NCBI GenBank assembly: GCA_024867545.1
Contig: JANFNE010000008.1
Coordinates: 62,001-126,000 of the forward strand
Length of the DNA stretch: 64,000 nt
From: Phytopythium helicoides
Lineage: Eukaryota > Oomycota > Peronosporomycetes > Pythiales > Pythiaceae
Reading direction: 5' to 3'
Each line of letters starts with the position of its first letter. The first letter of the stretch is position 1. Positions 1 through 11,547 of the stretch are shown in pieces. Under the pieces are notes generated by a model. That model made no database searches, was not told the DNA's origin, and saw only the letters and a program-made list of their open reading frames with translations. The position numbers were made by a program, and so were the translations under genes.

Positions 1-282
1 GAGTGGCGCAAGCGCTACTTCGTGCTCAAGGGCAACAAGCTCTACTTCTGCCGCGCGCGCGGAGAGCCCGCGCACGGGCTCATCGACCTGGCCGACTGCC
101 TGACGGTCAAGTCGGCCGAGGAGAAGACCAACAAGCGCTTCTGCTTCGAGGTCGCCACGCCAGACTCGACCTACTACATGCACGCCGAGAACGAGAAGCA
201 GAAGGACGAGTGGATCGGCGCCATCGGCCGCGCCATCGTCAAGTTCTCCAGCTCCTTCACGGGCGACCAGGACGACGACTGA
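1..282 (+). CDS. PH-domain protein, C-terminal end (5' truncated by window)
   Basis: The frame is open from base 1 and ends with TGA at 280-282. The 93 visible residues read as most of a pleckstrin-homology domain: a WRKRYFVL first strand, a FCFEV strand, a Y-x-HAENE turn and the C-terminal helix with KDEWIGAIG, whose Trp is the PH hallmark. A short acidic tail (DQDDD) follows. PH domains bind phosphoinositides or proteins and bring their carrier to membranes; ligand specificity cannot be read here because the start of the domain and anything N-terminal lies outside the window. The next gene is convergent, about 420 bp away. Confidence 0.85.
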   Translation, partial: EWRKRYFVLKGNKLYFCRARGEPAHGLIDLADCLTVKSAEEKTNKRFCFEVATPDSTYYMHAENEKQKDEWIGAIGRAIVKFSSSFTGDQDDD

Positions 283-699
283 CGCCCAGAGCAAGGCTGT
301 AGTGATTCATGAACGCTAATGGACGGAGCTTCCCGATTGATACGCCACCCGGGCATTTCTCAGTTACATTTGAGAGCGGCTTATAGGCACGGCACTACCG
401 GAATATGCATTGTACACAGATTGCGAACGCCACAATGTTGCTGACAGCGTCGAGCGCGTGATGGCGCTGCAAACGCTGGGGAGCGCACTGGTCTGATCGA
501 CGCAGCGCTGGTGGGAGCTGCTAGCATTGGCAGCTTCTTGGGGGGAGAAACAAGAGGAACGGCCACTTCACCGCAGGGCGTTCAAGACTGCAGTCGTCTC
601 ATTGCCACTTTCCCCTTGCCTTTCGCCATGATGAAATCCTGGCTTTGAGACAGGTGCCTTGATCTTGTTGGCGTTGCTTGAGTGCCATTATCCATAAAT
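283..699. other. Intergenic, convergent 3' ends
   Basis: This stretch lies between the PH-domain gene (+) and the lipid kinase (-). I see no convincing ORF, repeat or RNA gene in it; it presumably holds both 3' UTRs. Confidence 0.5.
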
Positions 700-2850
700 T
701 TACTTCTCAGACAGAGCCTTGAACAGGCTGGGAACGACCTCCATCCGCCACGGACCGCCGCTCAGCACCTCGCCGTCGTTGTTCATCGCATCCTTTTCGT
801 TGTCTGGCAAGACCTCGACAGCCTTTACCTTGATGTACGAGACCAGCGGGCTATTCATCTCCTTCCCGAACAGGTACAGAATGCCGAGCTGCAGCTCCCG
901 CAGAATGTTGCCCTTGCGAGTGATAATGAGGTCGATGTTGCCATCAGATGGGTGCGCATACACGCCGTCAGGAGTAATGTTGACAATGCCAACCACCACA
1001 TAGCGACCCGACTCCTCCGTCCAGACCTCCTCAGGATACCGGTTGCGGCTTGCTGGGCTGCGGATCGCGCCACCGTAGCCCATCCAAGATTTGCGGCTCA
1101 TTCCACTCTGTCGATCAAAGTCGTACACATTGCCCTCCTCCATCTCGAACTGGTCGAGCGCACCGGCATCGCGGATGTCGTCGTACTTGCACAGAGTAGG
1201 CTGCGGGTCGGTGCGCACGTACCGCACCTTGCCCGTGTGCTTGATTGGCATGAACACGGCGCGCTTGGCCTTCAGGAATGTGTAGCGAGAAGTGCCCATC
1301 CAACGGTAGCGCTCCGACTCGGCGGCAATATCGCCGGCAACACCCCATCCAAGACCACAGTAGCTGTAATGGACCTTCTCCGGCTCAGCGGCAGCAGTGG
1401 CCGTGACCACGTCAAGCGGACGGATCTTGCGCTTCAAGATGCAGTACACCGAAGCCTCGACGGTCGGGATACCAACGCCAGTGCCGAAGGCGTTTTGTGT
1501 ACCCGCTGAAATCAGCGAAATAGGAGTGCCGGCAACGATCTCGCGCCACTCGTGCTCGGGTCGAGAGAGCAGGCCATTCATGAACTCTCCAAGCGTACCA
1601 TCGCCTCCGATGAACACAAGTGCCTCAAAACCATCGTCGGGCGAGTATTCCTTGCCCATGTCGATGGCGTGGCCACCGTAAGTCGTCTCTTCGACCTCGT
1701 ACGCGAAGTTGCCGAGGTCGAAGTACTTCTTGACGCGCTCCTCCCAAATGCGGCGAGCCTGGCGCTTGCCAGAGTGAGGGTTGACCACAACCTTAATGCG
1801 ACGCTTCTCCGAGATGGGCGGTGCGCGAGCCTGCCATCGGACGAGCTCCTGGATCATGTTGACCCATTTCTCGGCCATCTCGACCACCTCTTCAGAGACC
1901 TTGAAATCCAGGACACGAGGCTGTCTCCGGAGCGCAGAGGCGCCAGTTCCTTTGCCCTTGGCAAAATAGTGCACGCGGAAGACACCCTTCTTGCCGGCGA
2001 TATGCTCGGCGCCGACGAGGTCGTCTGTGTCGATGGTGCCCTTGATCTTGTTGCTGCAGTTGGCATGAGAACGGGGCTGTCAACGACTTTTGCAGAAATG
2101 GTCAAGAACGAAGCAGATCCAACACGAACCGGCGCGTCCACGAGAGCATCTCCTCATCGAGGCGGAGCGTGCACTTGCGGTGCTTGTGGCGTACCGCCGT
2201 GGTAAGCGTGTACTCGATGGGCGTCTCTCGGCGAGAGTAGGCCTGCGCATGTCAGGATTAGTACTTCTCCCACCCTAGCCAGCTCAACAAGTCTCCCGCA
2301 CCTGCACGCGTCGGATGTTCTCGCGCACGCTTTCACGCGGGTTGTCGAAGGTGAACTCTCCGATGGAGGTGGCGCGCATGGAGAGCGCCGTCTTGGCGAG
2401 CTCCCTGGCCGACTCCCTCGACAGCTGCTTGACGTACGTGTGGCTGCGGTGGAATCCGCCCGACTTGCTGGTGCTGCCGGGCGATCGCGCCGGCAGGCTG
2501 TGCAGCTGCCTCTGCGCGGGCGCCGAGAGCTGCGGCAGGAAGTAGCCGGCCTGTGCGGCTTCGTCGCCCTCTGGTGTCTTGGGCGTGCCCACCTCATCCT
2601 CGAGCATGACGGTGGGCTGGTTGCTGTCATGGCTCGCGCCCTTGCGGCTGTCGTAGCGCGGCGACAGCACGTTCGAGTTGGCCGACGACGCGTACGACGC
2701 GCTGGCCGCGCTGCGCTCCACGGCCGGCGGCAGCTCGAGCCCGAGCGCGAGCGCCTTGACGCCGCTCAGCCTTCGGGCGCTCGGGGGCGTGCCCAGCTCC
2801 AGCTCGTCGCTGTACGGCGCCTCGGTGGGCGTCATGGCGCCGGTCGTCAT
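700..2850 (-). CDS. PH plus diacylglycerol/sphingosine-kinase-like lipid kinase
   Basis: Three exons on the minus strand: 2850-2302, 2242-2130 and 2053-700, about 671 residues. Introns 2301-2243 and 2129-2054 have GT-AG ends and keep the frame. The start is the ATG at 2850 (MTTGAM). Residues 1-185 are low complexity. A PH-like segment follows (YTLTTAV..KCTLRL..MLSWTRR, ending EKWVNMIQELVRW). Then comes a DAGK catalytic domain: KVVVNPHSGK nucleotide-binding start, FIGGDGTLGEF (GGDGT near residue 369, the nucleotide-binding motif of DAG, sphingosine and ceramide kinases) and SAGTQNAFG. This order resembles sphingosine or ceramide kinases. The lipid substrate cannot be decided from sequence. No signal peptide or membrane helix is seen, so it is probably cytosolic and membrane-recruited. 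Confidence 0.85.
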
Positions 2851-3309
2851 GGCCTTTCTCGATGCGACCGAGGGGTTTTGTTTCCGTGCCGAGAGGATAA
2901 GAAGACGGGTCGACTGACTGCCTGCCTGCCTGCGCCTGTGACGGCAAATAGAAGAGTGACGGCGGCGGTTGCCGCCGCGCTATACTGGGCGCCAGTCACC
3001 GACCGTTCGACACTGGCGCTTCCGCCCGCATCTGCAATCCGCGCGCGCCGCGTCGTAAATCGCCGCGCTGTCCATTAAATCCGCGCGCGCGCCTCACTGG
3101 CGCTATTCCATACCGTACCGGCAAATCCGCGCTCCGAGGCGGCTAAATCCCCGCCATCGTGATTACTCCGAATCACGCCCGCCTTGTTTATTCACGGCGC
3201 CAAGGCGAACAAGGACAAAGCTGCTCGCCAGCCTTGCCGCCATACGTTGGGCAGCATGTCGGAGCTGTGCTGATTGCGCCAAGCTCCGTGTCCCATTGGC
3301 AGACGTTCA

Positions 3310-3366
3310 GGCGTCAACCATAGTGAAGCACGGCGTCAACCGTAGTGTAGGTGCACGGCGTCAATC
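3310..3366. repeat. Short degenerate tandem repeat
   Basis: The word GGCGTCAACCRTAGTG occurs at 3310-3325 and 3332-3347, followed by a shortened third copy (GGCGTCAATC, 3356-3365). Spacing is about 22 bp. It lies in the divergent intergenic region and its role is unknown. Confidence 0.6.
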
Positions 3367-3984
3367 TCCCGGAACGCGCGCGGCGTTTACGTCGGGATGC
3401 GATTTGCGCTTTTGGCGTCATGCGGTCACCAACATTACGCCAAGCTGGGGGCGGAAAGCGACGCTGAGACGGCCGCCGAGGGGGCTGATTGCTCTCGAGA
3501 GCAGGGCTGCTTGCGGCCGTGCTTGCCGTGCTTGCTCCCCCGCGTCATCTCGAGAAGATCGCGGCGGCTTGGCTCAGCTCCTGCGTCTCACTGGCGATGC
3601 CATCTCGTGTGATCACCACCCGCAGCCAACCACAAAGATCCTTCTCTCCCTCTGCTGCCAAGAAAAATGGACCTATCGTAGTGAGACAGCACAGAGTGAA
3701 GCTGTATCCGCTCAACGACCGCGGAGGATCCATCGGCCACTGTGCAGCATCACGTGGAGATTGATTGGCGACCGATAGATTCACCAGGACCGTCCACCGT
3801 CCGTCTAGGATCCCTTTCAACTGCATGCATGTATCCCCGAAGCTCTCTATGGCTCCATTGCGGGACGGACGCCGAACCTCAGGTTTTAGTTTTTAGTCGA
3901 ACTTTGCGCACTAGTTTGTGGGTCAAATGCACATTCTGTGCTGGACCTCTTGCCCGAATTGACCAAATTGCGACAATTCATTTT

Positions 3985-4040
3985 TTGTCCAATCAGAATA
4001 TTTAAGCGTCTGTATACTTCCTAATACTAGCCAATCAAAT
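3985..4040 (+). promoter_or_regulatory. Possible promoter with two CCAAT boxes
   Basis: CCAATC occurs at 3989-3994 and again at 4031-4036, about 190 and 145 bp upstream of the PRP4-like start codon, in a locally AT-rich stretch with a TATTTAAG word near 3998. This is a consensus-level reading only; the transcription start was not determined. Confidence 0.3.
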
Positions 4041-4180
4041 GCGCTCTGAAACGGGCCGGGTCTTCGCAATCCAAACCCGTCCACCCAACCCGTCTTTCGC
4101 CTTTCGACACCAAAGGAAAGAAAATCACTTGACCTCAGTATACCGCCGTCGTTTCCGAGGCAACCGACACCTCGCAGCTC

Positions 4181-6361
<2,181 letters not shown>

Positions 6362-6841
6362 GGGCTGAACCAGTTCACCAACTCGATCAAGCCGCTAACG
6401 ACCACATCATGGCGCACTCGGATTCAGCAACGCAGTAGGTCCGCAATTCTACATTTCTTGCATAGCTTCTGTTCCATCATCGATGGTCTAGAGCATGGTT
6501 TGGTAGCCACATTGACTGACCCAATGCTATGTTTTCCGTTTTGCACGCTTCATTCGACGGGGCTTTGTCGCGGGGGAGCTGGATCTCTCCCACTCTACCT
6601 TGCTTAATGCTTCGACTTTTGATCTATGCGCTTTCTGGTTGATTACACGGTATTGCCACCTTGGTGGAAGCAATCCTGCTACTGAGGCACAAAATGTTGT
6701 TGTGGTCCATTCATGAGATCTCCCCAGACTTTCTTTCACCATGGGCAAATCGAGTAATGAATCACTTCACTTGACAAACGAAAACACAATTGACTCTCGA
6801 GCACTTGATGAAAAGACGACTTTGAAGGTTGCAATGGAAGG
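6362..6841. other. Intergenic, between PRP4K and the array
   Basis: This stretch holds the 3' flank of the PRP4-like gene and runs up to the left edge of the amplified array. I see no credible ORF, repeat or RNA gene. Confidence 0.45.
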
Positions 6842-6969
6842 CAAAACCAGATTCAGCTCCATTCACACCTGACCGCCACGCTCACGAAAGCTTCGTGAAC
6901 ACCTCTATCTGCATATATAAATCGAGTCCACAAGCCGTGGTCAAGACTGCGATCATTCACTACTATCAC

Positions 6970-7905
6970 CTAACCCATGGCCTTCGCGATGGCCGCAAAC
7001 ACCTTCTCTGGGTCCTCCAAGTGAGGGTAGTGACCGCACTCGTCCTCCATCGACACCGTCGCATGCGGAACGACGCTCGTGATCCACTCGCCTTCCTTGT
7101 CGGCGTCCGGGTAGTCGGGGTCCTTGCGTCCAAGGAATGCCACCACAGCCACTTCCGGCGCCAGCTTCGCAACCGCTGACTCGACGCCGTCCTTGCGCGC
7201 ATTCATGAAGTACCGCGTGTTGGTGATGCCACGTCGATTGTCTTTCAGGTGCTTGCGCAAAATCTCCATCTCGCTGTCCAGGTCGCTTGGCTGATGCACC
7301 GGATACAGTGAGCGGTAGTACCACGTCCATACGCCGTTTCCCCACAGCGAGTTGAAGAGCACCGGCGCCACGACCCGGAACACGGCCGCCACCATCGGAG
7401 CATCTCGAAGAACCGGACCAAGCAACACCAGACCTCGAATGTGGCCGCTCAGCGCCGACGCACTCGCATGAACGGCAGCGAGCACCATGGATCCGGCCGC
7501 CAACGAGTTGCCGAGCAGCACGAACCTCGTCGTCGGGTCCTCCGTGTGCAGCTCAGTCATGAGTTGCGTGACGTCAGCAGCGACCGACTCGGGACTGAAG
7601 GTCGGGTACGAGTGCGACTTGTCGTCGATGGTAGCCTCCTCGAACCGTCCCGTCGAGTCTCCGAAGCCGCGCAGGTCTCCGAGCAGCACGCGCCAGCCGA
7701 GGCGGTCGTGCAGCAGCGGCGCGAGCAGGCGGAACTGTCGGCGCGTGTCGCCGATGCCCGGCAGGCAGATGGCGACGGTGGCTCCCGCCGTGGGTGAGTG
7801 TGGCCGCGAGTCCTCGAAGAAGACGGTGGCGTCGCTGGTACGCGAGACGCGCAGCAGGTAGTCGCTCGACAGCGGGAAGACGCGCGGGACGGAAGGCGAC
7901 GGCAT
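6970..7905 (-). CDS. H1: alpha/beta hydrolase (L type)
   Basis: An intronless 311-residue protein starting at the ATG at 7905; the frame is open one codon pair further to a TTG, which I do not use. The fold is read from PGIGDTRRQF (oxyanion region), the RGFGDSTG turn, the nucleophile elbow GNSLAAG with Ser134, the probable acid Asp262 in GRKDPDYPD, and His292 in ECGHYPHLEDP. The elbow has Ala where the canonical G-x-S-x-G motif has its last Gly. Such proteins are soluble esterases, lipases or related hydrolases; the substrate is unknown. No signal peptide is seen. It is the leftmost copy, lies 3' of B1 on the same strand, and is convergent with the PRP4-like gene. Confidence 0.88.
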   Translation of the reverse strand: MPSPSVPRVFPLSSDYLLRVSRTSDATVFFEDSRPHSPTAGATVAICLPGIGDTRRQFRLLAPLLHDRLGWRVLLGDLRGFGDSTGRFEEATIDDKSHSYPTFSPESVAADVTQLMTELHTEDPTTRFVLLGNSLAAGSMVLAAVHASASALSGHIRGLVLLGPVLRDAPMVAAVFRVVAPVLFNSLWGNGVWTWYYRSLYPVHQPSDLDSEMEILRKHLKDNRRGITNTRYFMNARKDGVESAVAKLAPEVAVVAFLGRKDPDYPDADKEGEWITSVVPHATVSMEDECGHYPHLEDPEKVFAAIAKAMG

Positions 7906-8496
7906 GGCCAAGACGCAGGCGGAGACGCAGGCAGACGTGCGAGGTCCGCGGAGAGTTGGGCAGTGAGCCTAGCGGACGAGCGCCGCGAGCGTCATGGGCG
8001 TCGCCAGCCGACGAGCGAGGCAGCAGGCGAGGTGCATGATGATGGCGGAGGCGCGCGGCATGATCGGATGGAGCACGTAACGGACGCGGGGTCGGATACG
8101 TGTGGCAAAAGCGAAGCCGACATGGGTACACTGCACTGTCCAGACGAGACGAGCCGAGATTGCTGTGCTGCTTCCCGAGCGAGTTGTGGTGAGCCTTCGC
8201 TTCCTTCCGAGACCAGAGCTGTGCTGCCGCGCGTGAGCTCTCGCGTGATGTGGCGGTAGACGTGGGTGAGTTGACGACGAAAGCATGAGGAGACGATGAA
8301 AAGCGGCTAAAGGATGTGTTTCTTGATCGGAGCTTAGGGAAGCGCTAGCTAACAATAATGGCGAGTGCGCTGCAAAGAGCTCGTCGACTGGCTGGCTGGG
8401 TACGCAGTCGATGACGGGGAGCGAGCGGAGACCGCACTGTGCGTGCGTTGCCATGACGAGGCACTCGATAGATAGATAAATACATATCACGCTGAC
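7906..8496 (-). promoter_or_regulatory. B1-H1 spacer: B 3' flank and H leader with uORF
   Basis: 590 bp between the B1 stop and the H1 start. The part nearest H1 carries a short upstream ORF at 8061-7969 (30 codons, starting MPRASAIIM, ending TAG), about 65 bp before the H1 ATG. The same uORF precedes H2 and H3 but not H4 or H5. The B-proximal half carries another open frame beginning MATHAQCGL that recurs, with frameshifts, in every spacer; I treat it as non-coding. Confidence 0.5.
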
Positions 8497-11400
8497 CTAG
8501 CGGAAGCGAGACGCCTTGCCGGTATCACTCGCGTCGCGGAGAGCCTGGATGCGCTTCAGGTTCGCCTCACGCTGCGACTGGAAGCGCAAGCTCTCGCTGA
8601 ACGCGAGAGCGCGCTGTGGGGGCCTCAGTGGGGCGGTCGAGGGTTTCTTGCTGCAGCTGATGCTGCTCGGGATGGTTCGGGCGGTGGAGGTGGTTCGGGT
8701 GGTGGAGATGGAGGCATGACGCGTTGCTCGCTGCGAGTTCATCTTCAGCTGCTGCGCTGCGCGAGCGCGGCGTTCTTTCGCGAGCATCCGTCCCGCTTGG
8801 TATTGCTGCGACTCGCCGTACTTAATATATCGCGAGTCGGCGGCGGGCGGTATCCAGGTTGGCCGATGGCGCTCACCTCGAGCTCGAGCAGTGGCCTTGA
8901 CCTTCTTGCTGCTGCTCGTGACAGTCGGCGCGGTGATAGCCGGCGATATGGTCGATGTCGTGGTCACTACCTCAGGCGTCGAGGCTGCGACAGCGGTCGG
9001 GTCGTCATCGCTATCCGGATTGGATGCGGGCTTAGTGCTCCACGTCACGGTGAGCATCCTTTCAAGCTGGGAGAGTTCGCCAGCGATGTCATCGTAGCTC
9101 TTGATGCCTTCCTCACTCGCCGGTGTAGTATCGAGCGTCACGGGCGTCTCAGGCGTCACCGACGTCAATGTTATCTCGAGCGCGTCAGCAGTAGCTGTTG
9201 TCTCCTCGGGAACTACGATGTCATCGATAGCAGTGGGGTCTTCGGTAGCTGTGAGCTCGTCTGCAGCGATGAGCTCGTCGGCAGCTGTGGTCGTGTTAGC
9301 AGAGGCATCGCTACTGGAACTCTCGACACCGGATGTACCATCGGGAGACGCTCCACCAGCGCAGTCGACACAAGCATCGGTACTTGTCGGCACGACACGG
9401 CGGCGAGCCAGGATGGCATCGGCAGCGCCTTTCTCGAAGATCTCAGCAAGGGCCGGTACGGACCGCTCGGCTTGTGTCGGGAGAGTATGCTTGGCGATCG
9501 GCGTGGCGCTACAATACCCACTCAACCGACTCAGATACACGGCGGCGACACGGCGCTTGTTCTCGTACTCCAATGCCGTAGTGGTTGTACATGGAGAGCT
9601 CTGGTATTCGTCACTGCGTTGATGGTCCGTGATACGCTCAGGATCGGGACGTGCTTGCTGCGCGGCTCGCTCAGGACCGGTCGAATCACACCTGCGACTG
9701 CTGCTGACATTGTCTTGAGTCTTCCCACTGCTGCTACGGTCGTCGTCGTCGTCGTCGTCGTCATCGTCGTCCGCCTCCAGTCGTGACCAAGGATCTGCTC
9801 TCGACGTTGTAATGAGAACGTCGCATGAACTGAGAAGGTCGTGGCTGGATGCGTCGGTCTCTGCTGTCGTAATGAGGACGCAGAGATCCGGCTGGGCGGT
9901 CGTCGCTTGGACGGCAGGAACTACTACCGAAGCAGCAGTAGCGGTAGTGGTTGACTGGATGGCAGCACAACTCGTTGAATCTTGGTTCGCAATATGATTG
10001 TATGCGGTCTCGAGAGTCAGGTCGTTCGTCGCAGGAAGGGTGATGATATCCATGTGAGTCGTCGTCGTTTCCACTTCCACTTCTTCTTGAGTGTCGGCAC
10101 CTTCTCCAGCTTCGTCGGCGTCTTTCTCGTCATCGTGGTCAATGTTTCCCTCGACGAAGTGAAGATATCCATCATCCGTAATGCCAACAGGTACCAATGG
10201 CTCCTCCGATGCGAGGTTGTTGCTGTCCGTTGAGCTAATGTGGCTGCAGTTGGTGATGTCGTCGCAGTTGGTCGATGCTACGCTGGGACTGGAACTGCTC
10301 CGACCTTCCTCGTCGTCGTCGTGATTGTTGTGCTCTTCCTGTTGCTCTTCCTCCTCCTCCTCCTCATACACGAGGCGCGGAACGCCGCTGTCGCTGTCGA
10401 AGTCACTGTCGATGTGGCTGTGGCTGTGGCTGTGGCTGTGGCTGTGGCTGTGGCTGCGGCTGTGGCTGTCACCCCAGAATCCACTCGAACAGTTCAGACC
10501 CAGCAGGCTGCGAAACAACCCGATCGTGTTCGTGTCGTTGTCGACGTCGTAGTATCCATGGGATTCGAAGAAGGCGACGCCGTCGTCCACCTCTCCACTG
10601 TAGATGGCTCGCAGGTGTCTGTCGAACGGCGTCTTGCTGACTGACGGGACATCAGATAACGCGGTGGCATCCAGGCTGGTACTGGAAGACTTGGCGCGGG
10701 TACTGTCGCTGGCCCAGAACTCGACTTCAGACTCGACCTCGACTTTGACCACGGTCCCAGTCACGTTCGCATCCATCGGCACCGTATCGAGGTAACTGTG
10801 CTCCTCGAAGAAGGCGAGTCCATCGACGTCCTCGCCCGCGTACAGCGCACGAAGATGCTGGTCGAAGAGCGACTCGTTCGTGAGGGAAGGTTCTGGGTCG
10901 CTCGTGCACGATCCATCGCTGTTGCTGTTGCTGTTGCTGTTGTTGATGTTGATGTTGAAGCTGAAGCCATCGGTGTTCAGGATATCGTAGTAGTCGGACA
11001 AGGCATCGCGGTTGTCCTTGACGTCATCGGCGGTGGCGGCACTCTCAAAGTCGCACTCTTCTTCCTCACTGTCGATCCGCAAGTCGCCGTCGATACCGAC
11101 ATCACTCTCGCTGTTCTCCGTCTCGGACGCGTCGTCAAGCTGCTCCATCTTGTCTTCCTGTGCGAGCTCCCACTGCTCGAGGGCCTCACGAGCCGACTCG
11201 AGCCGCTTGGTCGCCGCAGCGAGCTCGCGCTGGCGCTCTCTCTCGTGCTGCCAGTCCACGTCTCGCTCGAGGTCGTGTCGGGTCGTGATCGCCGCCTTGT
11301 TCTTGTCGGCCGCGAGCACGGCGGCCATGGTGGTCGGGAAGCGCGGCGTGGCGGCCATCACGGCCTCCATCTCGCTCCTGCGCTCAATCTCTCGCTGGGT

Positions 11401-11547
11401 CTCGAGCGCGCGCTCGTGTCGGTGCTTGGCGTCCATCGCGTCCAGCTGGCGCTCGGCGGCCTGGAGGGCGTCGGTCGAGGCGGTCGAGGCAGTCGAGGCG
11501 GTCGAAGAGGTCGAATAGGTCGAGGAGGTCATGGCGCGGACGGACAT
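8497..11547 (-). CDS. B1: large acidic low-complexity protein of unknown function (L type)
   Basis: Intronless, 1,016 residues from the ATG at 11547, the first ATG shared by all nine copies; the frame is open about 63 codons further but has no ATG there. I do not recognise the family. Order of features: Ser/Thr/Ala-rich N-terminus; charged, probably helical residues 25-150 (REIERRSEME, WQHERERQREL); acidic stretch; two copies of a repeat of about 30 residues, FDxHLRAxYxGE..DGxAFFExHxYxD, near 224-253 and 305-335; a His-Ser dipeptide run; a Glu/Asp-rich region with a weaker third repeat (DGYLHFVEG, near 457); a run of 11 Asp near 593; Thr/Ser/Ala-rich region; a conserved basic C-terminus with WIPPAADSRY, YGESQQYQAG and a final ASRFR. 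No signal peptide, membrane helix, RxLR or LFLAK-type effector motif was seen. Confidence 0.8.
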   Translation of the reverse strand: MSVRAMTSSTYSTSSTASTASTASTDALQAAERQLDAMDAKHRHERALETQREIERRSEMEAVMAATPRFPTTMAAVLAADKNKAAITTRHDLERDVDWQHERERQRELAAATKRLESAREALEQWELAQEDKMEQLDDASETENSESDVGIDGDLRIDSEEEECDFESAATADDVKDNRDALSDYYDILNTDGFSFNININNSNSNSNSDGSCTSDPEPSLTNESLFDQHLRALYAGEDVDGLAFFEEHSYLDTVPMDANVTGTVVKVEVESEVEFWASDSTRAKSSSTSLDATALSDVPSVSKTPFDRHLRAIYSGEVDDGVAFFESHGYYDVDNDTNTIGLFRSLLGLNCSSGFWGDSHSRSHSHSHSHSHSHSHIDSDFDSDSGVPRLVYEEEEEEEQQEEHNNHDDDEEGRSSSSPSVASTNCDDITNCSHISSTDSNNLASEEPLVPVGITDDGYLHFVEGNIDHDDEKDADEAGEGADTQEEVEVETTTTHMDIITLPATNDLTLETAYNHIANQDSTSCAAIQSTTTATAASVVVPAVQATTAQPDLCVLITTAETDASSHDLLSSCDVLITTSRADPWSRLEADDDDDDDDDDDRSSSGKTQDNVSSSRRCDSTGPERAAQQARPDPERITDHQRSDEYQSSPCTTTTALEYENKRRVAAVYLSRLSGYCSATPIAKHTLPTQAERSVPALAEIFEKGAADAILARRRVVPTSTDACVDCAGGASPDGTSGVESSSSDASANTTTAADELIAADELTATEDPTAIDDIVVPEETTATADALEITLTSVTPETPVTLDTTPASEEGIKSYDDIAGELSQLERMLTVTWSTKPASNPDSDDDPTAVAASTPEVVTTTSTISPAITAPTVTSSSKKVKATARARGERHRPTWIPPAADSRYIKYGESQQYQAGRMLAKERRARAAQQLKMNSQRATRHASISTTRTTSTARTIPSSISCSKKPSTAPLRPPQRALAFSESLRFQSQREANLKRIQALRDASDTGKASRFR

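Larger units (their letters stand above)
2851..4180. other. Divergent intergenic region
   Basis: About 1.3 kb between the starts of the lipid kinase (-) and the PRP4-like kinase (+). A few ORFs of 70 to 160 codons exist but show no recognisable domain, so I do not call them genes. The half next to the lipid kinase is GC-rich; the last 250 bp before the PRP4 gene is AT-richer and has two CCAAT boxes. A short degenerate repeat lies at 3310-3366. Confidence 0.5.

Noticed and set aside
682..1509. 275-codon plus-strand frame opposite the lipid kinase
   Set aside because: The minus strand carries an unmistakable GGDGT lipid-kinase domain in the same place.
3296..3778. 160-codon frame in the lipid kinase/PRP4 intergenic region
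   Set aside because: No recognisable domain, overlaps equally long frames in other registers, and begins inside a degenerate tandem repeat.
8716..9786. Antisense frame of about 356 codons over the C-terminal half of B genes, ending in a Val run
   Set aside because: The Val run is the complement of the Asp codon run; this is a compositional shadow of B.
8497..11547. B proteins considered as RxLR or Crinkler effectors
   Set aside because: No signal peptide, no RxLR-EER near the N-terminus and no LFLAK motif was seen.
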